From Desulfobacterales bacterium (GTDB lineage Bacteria; Desulfobacterota; Desulfobacteria; Desulfobacterales; JAFDCJ01), in NCBI GenBank assembly GCA_030066155.1, contig JASJCE010000021.1, positions 1 to 36,505 on the forward strand: a DNA stretch of 36,505 nucleotides, read 5' to 3'. The notes beneath the pieces are model-generated. The model saw only the letters and a program-made list of their open reading frames with translations. It searched no databases and was not told the DNA's origin. This document shows positions 24,274 through 34,100 of this stretch, one piece after another. Each line of letters opens with the position of its first letter. Position 1 is the stretch's first letter. A program made the translations under genes and the position numbers.

Positions 24274-25806
24274 TTACGTTTTATGAACGATAGTCGACTT
24301 GACGGCGAAATCGACCAGACTGTTGAACGTTTTTTCATTGTCGGGAAATATTTGGCGGTATATTTCAAGTAACTCGTTCCACGTCTGCCGAAACTTTGGA
24401 TTTGGCTCTATAGCTGTCGTCTCGCCGCTCATCGATTCGGCCGCCTCGCGAATTGATTCAAACCAGCCGGCGCCATAGCCAGCAATCATTGCGGCACCCA
24501 AGGCGGATGCCTCCACGGTCTCCGAAATGGCTACCCGCTTACCGGTTGAATCCGCCAGCATCTGCGTCCATAAGGGGCTCGAGGCGCCGCCCCCAATGGC
24601 AACAAACCGTTCAACCTGCAGGCCTGTCTCATTTTCCACTCCGGCGGTGGCCTGAGCCTGATCAAGACACATGCCTTCCAAGATGGAGCGGTATAGATGA
24701 ACTGGCGTGTGATCGCCGCCCAGACCGATAAAGCAGCCGCGACCATTAGGATTCCAGTGCGGATTCATGACCCCGGACCAGTACGGCAACGTAATGAGGC
24801 CGTCTGAGCCGATCGGCAAGTTTTGTGCCTCCTGCTCCAACTTTTTAAAAAAGCCTTTTTCGCTTCTCTCCCCCGGTACGAATTGATCCACAAACCAGTT
24901 GATCAGAAAAGCTCCCGACCTCAAGCAGGTCTCCAGGATGTAACCGTCACCGGTGGCGGCGATTTCCGTTCTCCAGGCTTTACTGTTCAAGCATTGAGGT
25001 GACCAGACGCCGGAGACAACCGCTGTTCCAAGATTTATATAAGCTTGATCGGAAGTGATGCAAGCCGTTCCCAAGCCGGCGCATTGGCCGTCTCCGCCGC
25101 CTGCAAAAATTGGAGTATCCGGTAACAGACCGGTTTGCCTCGCCGCTTCGCCGGTAGTGCTTCCAATCTTTGTTCCTGGGGCGAATGCCTGTGGGAACCG
25201 ATCAACGGAGAGCCCCATATAGTTCAATAGTTTCGATGAATATTTCTTTTTGCGGATATTGAAATAACCCATTGGATCGGCGCTGAACCATCCGGTATTC
25301 CATTGTCCACTCAATTGAAAGACAAGGTATGCCTGAACATCGACAAAAAATTTGGTATTTGAAAAGGCTTGAGGCTCATTTTCCTTGAGCCAAACCAGTC
25401 GGTAAAGTACGGGTGTAATATCGCTCGGTCTTCCGGTGATGTCGTGAATGATATCTGCTCCGATGTTCAATGCTAACTCTTCCACCTGCTTACGTGACCG
25501 CTCATCAAGCCAGACGATCGCCGGACGAATATCTTGGCCGCCTTCGTCTACAAATGCCACCGTTTCTCTTTGATTAGAGATTGAAATACCGGCGATTCTT
25601 TCGGATTTCACTTGTTCTGTCAACTGTCGCAGGGCGACCCGGCATGAATCCCACCAGTCCCGGCTATTTTGTTCGAACCGATATAATTGAGGATTAAGAA
25701 GATCAATGGGGCATCTGCCTTCGGCGACAAATTCTCCTGTTTTCGTCCAAGCGATGGCCTTTGTGGACTGAGTACTGCTGTCAATGCCGACAACTATATC
25801 TTTCAT
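24274..25806 (-). CDS. FGGY-family carbohydrate/polyol kinase (xylulokinase-like)
   Basis: The protein is 510 residues, the family's usual length. The ATPase-fold phosphate 1 loop is VGIDSSTQSTKAIAW (6-20); substrate-site residues WLDERS (99-104) match the xylulokinase and glycerol kinase pattern WxDxR; the catalytic base is D239 in AGGGDGQCAG; the adenosine motif is FVAIGGGASSPLWTQMLAD. It phosphorylates an imported sugar or polyol in the cytoplasm. Sequence alone does not fix the substrate: xylulose, ribulose, erythritol and glycerol kinases share these motifs. It lies between the binding-protein gene (207-base gap with GAACCC words) and the dehydrogenase gene. Confidence 0.92.
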   Translation of the reverse strand: MKDIVVGIDSSTQSTKAIAWTKTGEFVAEGRCPIDLLNPQLYRFEQNSRDWWDSCRVALRQLTEQVKSERIAGISISNQRETVAFVDEGGQDIRPAIVWLDERSRKQVEELALNIGADIIHDITGRPSDITPVLYRLVWLKENEPQAFSNTKFFVDVQAYLVFQLSGQWNTGWFSADPMGYFNIRKKKYSSKLLNYMGLSVDRFPQAFAPGTKIGSTTGEAARQTGLLPDTPIFAGGGDGQCAGLGTACITSDQAYINLGTAVVSGVWSPQCLNSKAWRTEIAATGDGYILETCLRSGAFLINWFVDQFVPGERSEKGFFKKLEQEAQNLPIGSDGLITLPYWSGVMNPHWNPNGRGCFIGLGGDHTPVHLYRSILEGMCLDQAQATAGVENETGLQVERFVAIGGGASSPLWTQMLADSTGKRVAISETVEASALGAAMIAGYGAGWFESIREAAESMSGETTAIEPNPKFRQTWNELLEIYRQIFPDNEKTFNSLVDFAVKSTIVHKT

Positions 25807-25966
25807 CGTTAGAAATCCACTATAAAAAATAAGTTAATCGGTTCAACGCTCACGGCCCTCGGCTTAAGAATTCAGAAATGTGGCTAAATTTATCGTTCAT
25901 TTCAGCCGAGTCGAGAAAATTTTCCGACCTAATTTGGGTAATATGCACCAAAGGTCGGGATTAATG

Positions 25967-26000
25967 AAACTCTAAACCCTGAACGTTGAACCCGGAACCT
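25967..26000. repeat. GAACCCTGAACC word repeat
   Basis: AAACCCTGAACGTTGAACCC and GGAACC words lie just after the stop codon of the binding-protein gene (which is read leftward), between it and the kinase gene. They match the runs at 15578 and 20587. This is the only word repeat inside an apparent operon. Confidence 0.6.
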
Positions 26001-26013
26001 TTTACTTCAGGTA

Positions 26014-27519
26014 CTATTTGCCGACGGTTCTATTGACCTGCTTGGCGATGATATCCATGGTTTGCTTCGGTGACTTATATTCACCGGCAAAAAAGCGGCC
26101 CAGTTCGACCGGAATGATATTGTTCGAGATTTCGGCCCACTCGGGCAAATCGGGTTCGGATCCCATATAGTTCTCGATGGTTTCTCTCTGAACCGGAAAA
26201 TGTCGGGTGGTTCCTGCTCCGACTACGGCTGCCGCCAACACATCGGGATGATTGAATGTACTGTGACGCATCGGGCTCGAGCCGCCGCCCAAAACGGAGA
26301 TTCGGGCCTGAGTGTCGGGGCAGGTCGCCCACTGCATAAAAATCCAGGCTGGATTTTTGACGTCTGAGTAACGGGACAAACCTAAGGCGCTGCCGCCCTG
26401 GTGACCAACATTCGGAATTTCGCCGTATCCGCACTGGTCGAGGGGGCGGAGTTTATTGGCCTTGGGTGGAATGGCTACCCCGAGCAGTCCCGAAACTTTG
26501 GAGCTTTTAGGGTCATCGCAGCTCGGCAGAAATTCTCCCCAGCTCAGTACCTGGCCGGCAAGCCCTTGGGCTACCGATTGGAACTGGCCGTCCCAGGTCC
26601 AGGTATCTACGCCGGGGGGCATGTTTTTTTTGAGTTTGACCCAGTAGTCCATAGCCTCCAGGCCCTCGGCATCATTGCCGGAAAAGGTGCCATCTGCGCG
26701 AAAGACCGAACCGCCGTGGCCCCACAGCCAGGCCGTCCAGTCGCAGTTGAGGCTGTAGTGGCCCGATTTCATCTGGCCGGTGGTGCCGTAAATGCCTTGG
26801 CTTTTTTTCTTTTCATTGATGATCTGAGCGTTTTTCAGATATTGATCCATCGTGGTGGCAACCTTGAGGCCAAGATCATCATAGACATCCATCCGATACA
26901 TCTGGATAAAAATGGGTATGTCATAGGGCACCCCCACCATCTTGCCTTTGTACATACTGATACCGTCTACCAGGGGCTTTAGAAAATCATCAAAGTTGTA
27001 GTCCGGATAGGCCAGCTCTTTTTTGGAAGCGTAAATCTCCCGCGGATCGATGGTATCCTTGCTGAAACTCGCCATCCAGCTTTGATCCATATAATAAAGA
27101 TCATAGGTACTCGTGCCGGAGGCGACATCCAACGTCAATTTCTGTAATACCTGCTCGAGTGGCAGCACTTCGATTTCGACCCGAATGCCGGTCGCCGGTG
27201 TAAACTCGGATTTAACCAGTTCGGCGATGCCCTTGCTGGGGGGCGTGGATTCGGTTGCCATGCGTACGGTTTTACCCCGGTAGGGTTTGCCGACATCCTT
27301 CACCCAGTCCATTACATCTTTTGCCGGCTGCGTAGAAGCGAGTGCGTCTTTTTGAATTCCTAGACGCGATCGCAACGGCAGATGAGACAAAGCCCCCAAA
27401 GCCGACATGCTCAAACCGACTTTAGCGGCCCTGCTTAAAAAATCCCGTCGACTGATTTTGCCCTTGGCCAACTTGTCAGCCAACTTTGCCAAATAGAACT
27501 TTTGATCCCTTTCTTTCAT
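26014..27519 (-). CDS. ABC importer extracellular solute-binding protein, Tat-exported
   Basis: The protein is 501 residues. The N-terminus carries a twin-arginine motif ISRRDFLSRAAKVGLSMSAL (R24, R25) and a likely cleavage site after DALA (61), so it is exported folded. The rest fits the family 1 (UgpB/MalE-like) solute-binding proteins: YRGKTVRMATESTPPSKGI, ASGTSTYDLYYMDQSW, KMVGVPYDIPIF, GHQGGSALGLSRYS. It should deliver a sugar or polyol to the permeases. GGGAGG lies before the ATG. Tat export hints at a cofactor or folding constraint, which is unusual but known for such proteins. Confidence 0.92.
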   Translation of the reverse strand: MKERDQKFYLAKLADKLAKGKISRRDFLSRAAKVGLSMSALGALSHLPLRSRLGIQKDALASTQPAKDVMDWVKDVGKPYRGKTVRMATESTPPSKGIAELVKSEFTPATGIRVEIEVLPLEQVLQKLTLDVASGTSTYDLYYMDQSWMASFSKDTIDPREIYASKKELAYPDYNFDDFLKPLVDGISMYKGKMVGVPYDIPIFIQMYRMDVYDDLGLKVATTMDQYLKNAQIINEKKKSQGIYGTTGQMKSGHYSLNCDWTAWLWGHGGSVFRADGTFSGNDAEGLEAMDYWVKLKKNMPPGVDTWTWDGQFQSVAQGLAGQVLSWGEFLPSCDDPKSSKVSGLLGVAIPPKANKLRPLDQCGYGEIPNVGHQGGSALGLSRYSDVKNPAWIFMQWATCPDTQARISVLGGGSSPMRHSTFNHPDVLAAAVVGAGTTRHFPVQRETIENYMGSEPDLPEWAEISNNIIPVELGRFFAGEYKSPKQTMDIIAKQVNRTVGK

Positions 27520-27619
27520 GATTTTTCCTCCCTTTGGTTAGAGAAATATTTACCGCAAAAGAAAGCCCTTGCCTAGTCAATTTGCCCCGAGAAAAGCCAT
27601 TTTAAAGGGCAGTTATTTG

Positions 27620-28507
27620 TCAGTGCTTTAAGGATCCCATAGTCAAACCGCGAACCAGATTTTTCTGCACCAGTAAGATAAAAATAAAAGCGGGGATCAA
27701 CGCCGCTACCCCTAAGGCCGCCAGACTACCCCATTGGGTGCCGGTGGACGTCACAAAGGTCGAGGTTGCAACCGGAACGGTCTTAAGCTTCGTGGCCGTC
27801 AACATGAGCACAAACAGAAACTCAGTCCAACTGAATATAAAGCAAAGCACTGCTGTTGCAGCTATTCCCGTGCGCATTGTCGGAAGAATGATGCGGCGGA
27901 AAATCTGCCAGTAGGTGGCGCCGTCAATAAGGGCGGCTTCATCGATTTCCAGGGGGACATCATCAAAAAAACTTTTGAGCAGGAGTACGGCCAAGGGAAT
28001 GTTCATCATCGTGTGGGCCAGAATTACCCCTAAATGGGTATCATACAGTCCGATAGATTTGTACGTTAAAAAAAGTGGAATGGCTACGGCCACGGGTGGC
28101 AGCATGCGGGTGGATAAAACGATGTAGACAAAGTGGTGCTGGGCCCGAAACCGAAGTCGAGATAGCGCGAATGCTGCCAGGGTAGCGATGCTCACCACAA
28201 GAACGGTGGAACATACGGCAATAATTATACTGTCAATCAGTCGCGGGACCATATAGGAAATCCCGCCGCCGGAAAATCCCAATGAACCTCGCGACTCAAT
28301 GGACTGTTGATCCGGAGAAATATCCAGCAGCACAGCTTTAAAGTAATCCGCAGTCGGTTGGAAATTAAACAGCTTTGGCGGTAAGGTGAAGACATCCTTG
28401 TCCCGTTTAATAGAGACCGTAACCCAGTAGTAGATCGGCAGCACCATGATCAGTGTCACGATCCAGGCCACAGCGATGCGCAGAACTCGTGCTCTTAGCG
28501 AATACAC
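27620..28507 (-). CDS. ABC importer permease (MalG/UgpE type)
   Basis: The product is 295 residues and starts at GTG 28507, four bases after the stop of the upstream permease gene. It has about six membrane helices. The EAA motif that contacts the ATPase is EIDEAALIDGATYWQIFRRIILP (cytoplasmic loop), and the C-terminus is LVRGLTMGSLKH, typical of MalG-like subunits (RGLxxGAxK). It forms the channel with the permease at 28512. Confidence 0.93.
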   Translation of the reverse strand: MYSLRARVLRIAVAWIVTLIMVLPIYYWVTVSIKRDKDVFTLPPKLFNFQPTADYFKAVLLDISPDQQSIESRGSLGFSGGGISYMVPRLIDSIIIAVCSTVLVVSIATLAAFALSRLRFRAQHHFVYIVLSTRMLPPVAVAIPLFLTYKSIGLYDTHLGVILAHTMMNIPLAVLLLKSFFDDVPLEIDEAALIDGATYWQIFRRIILPTMRTGIAATAVLCFIFSWTEFLFVLMLTATKLKTVPVATSTFVTSTGTQWGSLAALGVAALIPAFIFILLVQKNLVRGLTMGSLKH

Positions 28508-28511
28508 AGCT

Positions 28512-29396
28512 TTACCATCTGATTTTGGTAAATTTGATAAATAAATTGGCGGCTACGTTGATGATAATGAGTGCCAACAAACTCAACGTCGCGCCATAGC
28601 CCCATTTCAGGGACGCCGCAAACTGTTTCCAGGTATAAAAACTCAGGGTGTAGGTTTGAATACCTGGCCCCCCGGACGTCATCACAAAAATATAATCGAA
28701 GGTGCGGAATAGATCGATGCCGCGAATTAACACCACTACCGCGATGACTTTACTCAACATGGGTATGGTAAATCGGGTGGTAATCGTCCACTGGGAGGCG
28801 CCATCGATCATTGCGCTTTCAAAAGGTTCTTTCGGCAGTCCGCGTAACCCGGCCAAAAATATCAGCGTGACAAACGGCGTCCATTGCCAGATATCGGCAA
28901 GCATAACACCGATCAACGCCAATTCGGGTGTTGCCAGAATCGGCACATCTCGCGATAATAGGTTGAAGTTTTCCAATAGCCAGGCGATCATGCCAAATTG
29001 CGGGTCTTCCAGCAGTTTAAACAACATGCCGGTTATGGCAGGCGGAATTACCAATGCCAGTGAGAACAAGGCCCGCATCAACCCAAAGCCTTTTTCATCG
29101 GTATCGAGCAGCAGAGCGATCAAAAAACCCAGCAGGAGTTGAATGCTGAGGCAGACGATTGTGTAAGTAATGTTGATGACCAGCGCATTATTCAGACGGG
29201 TGTCGTTAAAGATCTTGAGCCAATTATCCCAGCCCACGTATACCAGCGACCGCTTGAAAATGGCGAACTCATGAAAGCTAAGGTAGATATTGTACACAAG
29301 TGGAAAAACGGCAAATGTCAATAACATCGCTATGAGCGGGAAAAGCCATGGAAAGGGATGCTCCGAAATCATGAAACGCGGCATGGCAAAACGCAT
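28512..29396 (-). CDS. ABC importer permease (MalF/UgpA type)
   Basis: The start is placed at ATG 29396 (MRFAMPRFMISEHPF) because GGAGCAGG lies eight bases before it. The frame is open to 29498, but that region starts only about 14 bases after the promoter candidate and looks like leader. The protein is 294 residues with six helices and the EAA-like motif EPFESAMIDGASQWTITTRFTIPML. It is the first gene of the operon permease, permease, binding protein, kinase, dehydrogenase, ATPase. Confidence 0.92.
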   Translation of the reverse strand: MRFAMPRFMISEHPFPWLFPLIAMLLTFAVFPLVYNIYLSFHEFAIFKRSLVYVGWDNWLKIFNDTRLNNALVINITYTIVCLSIQLLLGFLIALLLDTDEKGFGLMRALFSLALVIPPAITGMLFKLLEDPQFGMIAWLLENFNLLSRDVPILATPELALIGVMLADIWQWTPFVTLIFLAGLRGLPKEPFESAMIDGASQWTITTRFTIPMLSKVIAVVVLIRGIDLFRTFDYIFVMTSGGPGIQTYTLSFYTWKQFAASLKWGYGATLSLLALIIINVAANLFIKFTKIRW

Positions 29397-29518
29397 TTTA
29401 CCTGCTCCAAAGGTGACTAAGTTCAAGACTTCGCCGGGTGGGTGGGAACCCTCAGGTTCAAATTCGAACCGGAAGGTTGACCTCATCAGGATTTGCATTT
29501 TAATCGGGAATTAAAAAT

Positions 29519-29547
29519 TCTTTAGCAGGTGCACCGTACGATGTCAA
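29519..29547 (-). promoter_or_regulatory. Candidate sigma70 promoter for the ABC/polyol operon
   Basis: On the minus strand, TTGACA (29542-29547, consensus), 17 bases, TAAAGA (29519-29524). Transcription would start near 29512, about 116 bases before the permease ATG at 29396. Confidence 0.5.
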
Positions 29548-29645
29548 CTTTCTAATGCGTTGAAATTTATCGCATCTAAATTTTTCATGTGGCAATCAAT
29601 TTCGCTATGTTGTATTAATCTGGTTGATTAAAACAGCCCTAATCG

Positions 29646-29676
29646 TTAGTTCAAAAAAAACACGTGATATAATCAC
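29646..29676 (+). promoter_or_regulatory. Candidate promoter with operator palindrome for the GpsA-type gene
   Basis: A consensus TATAAT (29668-29673) follows a weak TTAGTT (29646-29651) at 16 bases. The -10 box lies within the palindrome GTGAT-ATA-ATCAC (29664-29676), and the larger AATCGTTA/TAACGATT dyad brackets the whole. Repression by a dimeric regulator is plausible. Confidence 0.42.
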
Positions 29677-29756
29677 AAACCTGTTTGTTGATTTGTTAAC
29701 GATTCCCGGGAAACCGGCCGCCAAGATCCACCATGGAGGAGGCAGCGAAAAAAATC

Positions 29757-30809
29757 ATGGCAAAAATAATTGTATTAGGCGCCGGAGTAATGGGAAGTGC
29801 ATTTGCCCAGCTCCTGGCCGATACGGGCAACGAAGTCTGCCTGGTTGGCACCTTTCTTGACCAGGATATTATCGATAGCCTTCTGGCAGACGGCACCCAC
29901 CCGGGGCTTAAGGTGAGGTTGCCGGAAAACGTTCGGGCGTTCTCCAACCCGGAATTGGAAAATATTATGGATGAGCATGTCCGGCTGATTGTATTTGGTG
30001 TAAACTCAGCCGGAGTTGATTGGGCTGTGGCACGGATCGGACCTTTCCTGAAAGCATCCGTTCCGATCTTGATGCTGACCAAAGGACTGGCCGTGCAAAA
30101 CCAGTCGATCGTAATTTTGCCTGAGGTTGTGGAACAAGGACTCTCTGTTTACGGATTAAACCGCGTTCCGTTGGCTGCCGTCGGCGGACCTTGCATTGCC
30201 GGTGAGCTTGCCGCCCGACGTCAGAGCAGTGTCGTTCTGGCATCTCAAGATACCGGCTTGTTAGAAGTGCTTTTAAGTCTGGTGGATGCGCCGTACTATC
30301 ATGCCCGGGGAAGTACTGATCTGGTCGGGATCGAAGTTTGTGCAGCCCTTAAAAATTTTTATACCCTGGCTGTTGGTTTCGCTGCCGGTCAATTAGATTC
30401 AAAGGGTCCAGCCCCGAATGGTGCGTTCATGCACAATCTTGCGGCAGGCCTGTTCACCCAGGCGATAGCCGAAATGCGGTATTTTGTCCAATTGCTCGGC
30501 GGGCAAAACCGTAGCGTCAGCGGATTGGCCGGTGCCGGTGATCTCTACGTCACTTGCCAGGCCGGCCGTAACGGCCGCATGGGGAAACTGCTGGGTTCCG
30601 GCCTGTTGTATCGCCAGGCCAAATCGGAGCACATGCCTAAGGATACCATCGAGGGTGCGGAATTGGCCCTGATTATCGGCAGCACCTTGAAGCAGCTGAC
30701 CGAGGGCGGGAAGATTGACAAAGATGCCGTGCCGCTTGCACTTCGGATCGTTGAAGCCATTTGTGACAATCAGCCGCTGAAAATCCCATGGGACTTGTTT
30801 TATCGCTAA
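29757..30809 (+). CDS. NAD(P)-dependent glycerol-3-phosphate dehydrogenase-family protein (GpsA-like)
   Basis: The start is ATG 29757 (MAKIIVLGAGVMG), with GGAGGAGG at 29735-29742; an upstream ATG at 29733 overlaps that ribosome site. The product is 350 residues. The Rossmann motif is GAGVMG (GpsA proteins usually have GAGSWGTA), then LTKGL, the catalytic Lys in CAALKNFYTLAVGF (about 199), SGLAGAGDLYVTC and NGRMGKLLGSG. GpsA makes sn-glycerol-3-phosphate for phospholipids. This divergent member sits next to a polyol import operon, so it may instead oxidise a pathway intermediate. It is divergent from the operon and shares its control region. Confidence 0.85.
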   Translation: MAKIIVLGAGVMGSAFAQLLADTGNEVCLVGTFLDQDIIDSLLADGTHPGLKVRLPENVRAFSNPELENIMDEHVRLIVFGVNSAGVDWAVARIGPFLKASVPILMLTKGLAVQNQSIVILPEVVEQGLSVYGLNRVPLAAVGGPCIAGELAARRQSSVVLASQDTGLLEVLLSLVDAPYYHARGSTDLVGIEVCAALKNFYTLAVGFAAGQLDSKGPAPNGAFMHNLAAGLFTQAIAEMRYFVQLLGGQNRSVSGLAGAGDLYVTCQAGRNGRMGKLLGSGLLYRQAKSEHMPKDTIEGAELALIIGSTLKQLTEGGKIDKDAVPLALRIVEAICDNQPLKIPWDLFYR

Positions 30810-31136
30810 TACTTTTTATTCAGAATCGAAAACTCCAGTCATCGGGGGTCGGAGATAAGCGGCCTGCCTTAAGCCAAATCTGCCAATGGTTTCAGGTTTC
30901 AGGTGTCAGGTTTCAGCGAATACTGAATCCTCAACCTTGAATCCTTATCAGGATAAAACTGATGGCCAACACCGGTGAAAGAAAGTCCATTTTATGAGCG
31001 ACTGAGTTCCAACAGGCCGAATTTTTTTGCTGACACCTGAAACCCGACACCTGAAACCTGAATATATTTGGTCACGATAATTACGTCTTGAACCCCTCCC
31101 GGGTGGACCAAAGCCAGCCTCTTTGGGGTCGGATTT
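30810..31136. other. Spacer between the GpsA-type gene and the kinase-STAND gene
   Basis: Both genes end here. There is no coding frame. It contains the GGTTTCAGG inverted repeat (30888-31063), a short CTCAACCTTGAATCC word (30938-30952) and the terminator candidate at 31106-31137. Confidence 0.65.
30888..31063. repeat. GGTTTCAGG inverted word repeat
   Basis: The left arm (30888-30917) is GGTTTCAGGTTTCAGGTGTC followed by AGGTTTCAGC. The right arm (31029-31063) is the inverse (GCTGACACCTGAAACCCGAC, ACCTGAAACCTG). The loop is about 110 bases. It is the paired form of the single arm at 7027-7057 and could fold as a long hairpin in transcripts from either side. Confidence 0.8.
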
Positions 31137-31137
31137 T
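31106..31137 (+). terminator. Candidate terminator, GpsA-type transcript
   Basis: CCAAAG (31108-31113) pairs with CTTTGG (31121-31126) around a 7-base loop, with GA/TC extension past two unpaired G, then GGATTTTTAT (31131-31140). It is oriented for rightward transcripts and overlaps the 3' end of the opposite gene; it is 300 bases after the GpsA-type stop, so the assignment is weak. Confidence 0.3.
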
Positions 31138-34100
31138 TATTTGCAGGCGACTGACCGCTCGTCAGGCCCCAGATATTGCCGGAGGCGTACCTCGTCGAAG
31201 GCCGATTTTGCAATATCACAGGTCCGATCGATACTGAGTTCGTCCCAGACTTTTGCCAGGCCGTCGTCACCCGTCGTTGCGAAACGCTCTCCGTCCGGGT
31301 GAACGGCCAGACGCCAGCTGGCGCCCCGGTGAGCCGACCAGGCTTCGGATATCCGGCGACCGGTTCCGGTATCCCACCAGTGCAGCCTTCCATTGCGGTC
31401 GATTGCCACCAATGTTACGGTGTCGGATAGATAGGCCACATCGGTTGCGCCGCCGGTGTGGCCGGTAAAAGCAGCCAACTGCTTCCCGGTGGCGATATCC
31501 CACAACGTTACGATTTCGTCACTGGAGGCGGTTGCCAGTTGTCGTGAATCGGGGCTGAAAGCCGCACTCCAGAGAACATCATCGTCGGCCTTGATCTGTT
31601 TGACGATAACGGAATTTTTCCAGTCCCATACCCTGACAATACCGTCCGTCGCGGTAACTGCAAGCTTCGATCCATCCGGCGACAGAACTGCCCGGGTGTT
31701 GCGTCCGCTTCCGTGCTTCAGTTCTGCCTGAAGTGTTCCGGATTGCACATCCCAGACACCCACCTGCTCGTCGCTTATACTCAGCAGTTGATTGCCGTTT
31801 GATCCAAATGCAAGTGACCAGACGGATCCGTCATGGGCGTCAATGATTCGCTGCGACTCTCCGCTGGCGGAATTCCAGAGGCGAATCTGGCCGGAGCGGT
31901 CGCCCGATGCCAGTACCCGTCCATCCGGTGCGAAAGCCACAGCCCAGACCTGGTGCTGGTGGCCTTTGAGCGTGAAAAGCGGTCTGTTAAAAGGCAATTC
32001 CCAGATCTGAACGGTCCCCGAATCGTCACCAACCGCCAACTGTCGGCCGTCGTTGCTAAATGCAATACCTTTGGCCTTTTTTCCGGATACCTTCAGCCGG
32101 TTCGCTACAGGATATGTGCTGTTGAAGCTCCATAGTCTAATGACCAGATCCTGTCCGAGGGTTGCCAGCAATCCGCCGTCTTCACTCAACTCGGCGTCGA
32201 CGATGGCCTGGGTGTGGCCGGTTGGTGTCGTTGCGAGCAGTAGTTGACGGTTGACGTCCCAAAGGTGAATGGCGCCACTAACGTCTCCACCGATTAATAT
32301 TCGTCCGTCCGGGCTGAAAACCACCGATCCGATCTGATTATGTTTGCCGAACGCTGGTCCGACGATGCGGCCGGACGGGTATTCGAGCAACATGGATGTG
32401 CCGTCGGTGCTGACGGTTGCAAAACGGTCCCCGGACGGGCTGAAGGCGATATGCAGCAGATTGCTGGTGTGGGCGCCTTTAATGGGTTCGAAGAGGGGTT
32501 TGCGGGACGGTATTTGCCAGCCATAGATCGTTCCGTCATGAATGCTGGCAATCAAACCCCGGCCATCATGGCTGAATTCAACCACATTAAAATCCAGGGC
32601 GACGTCGATGAGCGGCTCTCCGATCGGCTTACCATCCATCACGTTCCACAGTTGAACCCTCCCGTCACCGTCGCCCGTTGCCACTATCGTGCCTTCCGGG
32701 TTGAAGCAGAGCCCCATAATCACGTCTTTAGCCTCTCCAATTTTACGTCCGCCGCCGCCCATACCATCCGCCACCGTCCACAGCCGCAGGGTTCCGTCGG
32801 CACCGGCCGACACCAGCCAGCGATTGTCCGGGCTGAACTCCAAATTACGGATGCCGCCGACATGTCCCCGCAGACTCGATCCGATTGATTTTTTTGTATT
32901 CGTATCGATCAGATCAATGACGCCATCGCGTTGAGCAGAGGCCAGGATATTACCATCCTTACTCAGGGCGATGGCGAGCGCATCTCCGGCAGGCAACGGA
33001 CTGCCGATCAGAAACGGACCTTTCTGGGTTAACACCTGCCGAGCTGCCAGCATCGTCGCGCGGGCGTCATATGTCGGCGGTTGTGTAGCCGCCCGTTTCA
33101 TGGATTCGGCGGCCAGGATCAGAGCCAGCAGCGGATCCGAGTTGACCATCCCACGCGCCCCGACTCCCAAAGCACTGGCAAACTGTTCTCGGGCCTCGGC
33201 GGTTGCCAGCTCCGCCCGTTCTTCATTGAGACGGGCCTCACCCAAAGCGATAAAAGCGATAATCGATGCTGCCGTAGCACCCAGGGCCAGAAAAGACAGG
33301 ACGACCGTCACAACGCGTCGAATTCGCCTTGATCGGCGCTGTCTCTCTGTCGCCAGTGCCTCGGCTTTGGCGCGGGTAGCGTCTGAAGCCTCTAAAAACG
33401 TTCGTTCGATTTCGCCCAGCTGGTCGGGATATTTTTCCGCCCATTCGAGGGCTGTCAGCAATGGTGTTCCCCGGTATAGCAGGTCCGGGTCACGATCCGT
33501 TGCATCCCATTCGGACGCTGCACGGCTGATGCGCTGCCGGGTGCGGAGCTCATCGCGGGATCCTTCGATCCAGGCGCGCAGGCGTGGCCAGGTCTGCAGC
33601 AAGGCCTCGTGGGCGATCTGAACGCTGGTGTCGTCGACGGTCAGGAGGCGTGCCTCCGTCAGGCACTCAACAACGCGATGCATGATGTCTGCGTTAGTAT
33701 CATGCTCGATCTCGGAGCGGGCAAGTATGCGACGCGTGTCGGGCTTACCTTCGCTCGGCGTTACCAGACGCAGAAAGAGCCGCTCGGTCGCTTCACGTTC
33801 CACATCATTAAATTGGTCTTTGAAAATCGCATCCGCAGTTTGGCTGATCGCACCGGCAACACCGCCGGCTGCACGAAATCCATCAAGCGTCAGGCTATGG
33901 CCTTTGCGACGGATCCAGGTTTCCACCAGCGCATGGGCAACCAGGGGCAATGAGCCCGCTTCGTTGCCGGATTCCTCAATAATGGCATCGACTAAACCGT
34001 GCTCCAGATGCAGACCCATGGGGCGTGCCGGTTCAGTGATGGCGCGCCGCAGCTCCTGGGGCGTCATGGGCCCGACCAGTACCTGGTTGCTGGTGATGCG

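Larger units (their letters stand above)
29397..29756. other. Divergent control region between the ABC operon and the GpsA-type gene
   Basis: No gene is seen. It contains both promoter candidates (29519-29547 leftward, 29646-29673 rightward), an AATCGTTA/TAACGATT dyad (29641-29648 and 29697-29704) and a GTGAT-ATA-ATCAC palindrome (29664-29676). A shared regulator acting on both transcription units is likely. Confidence 0.6.
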
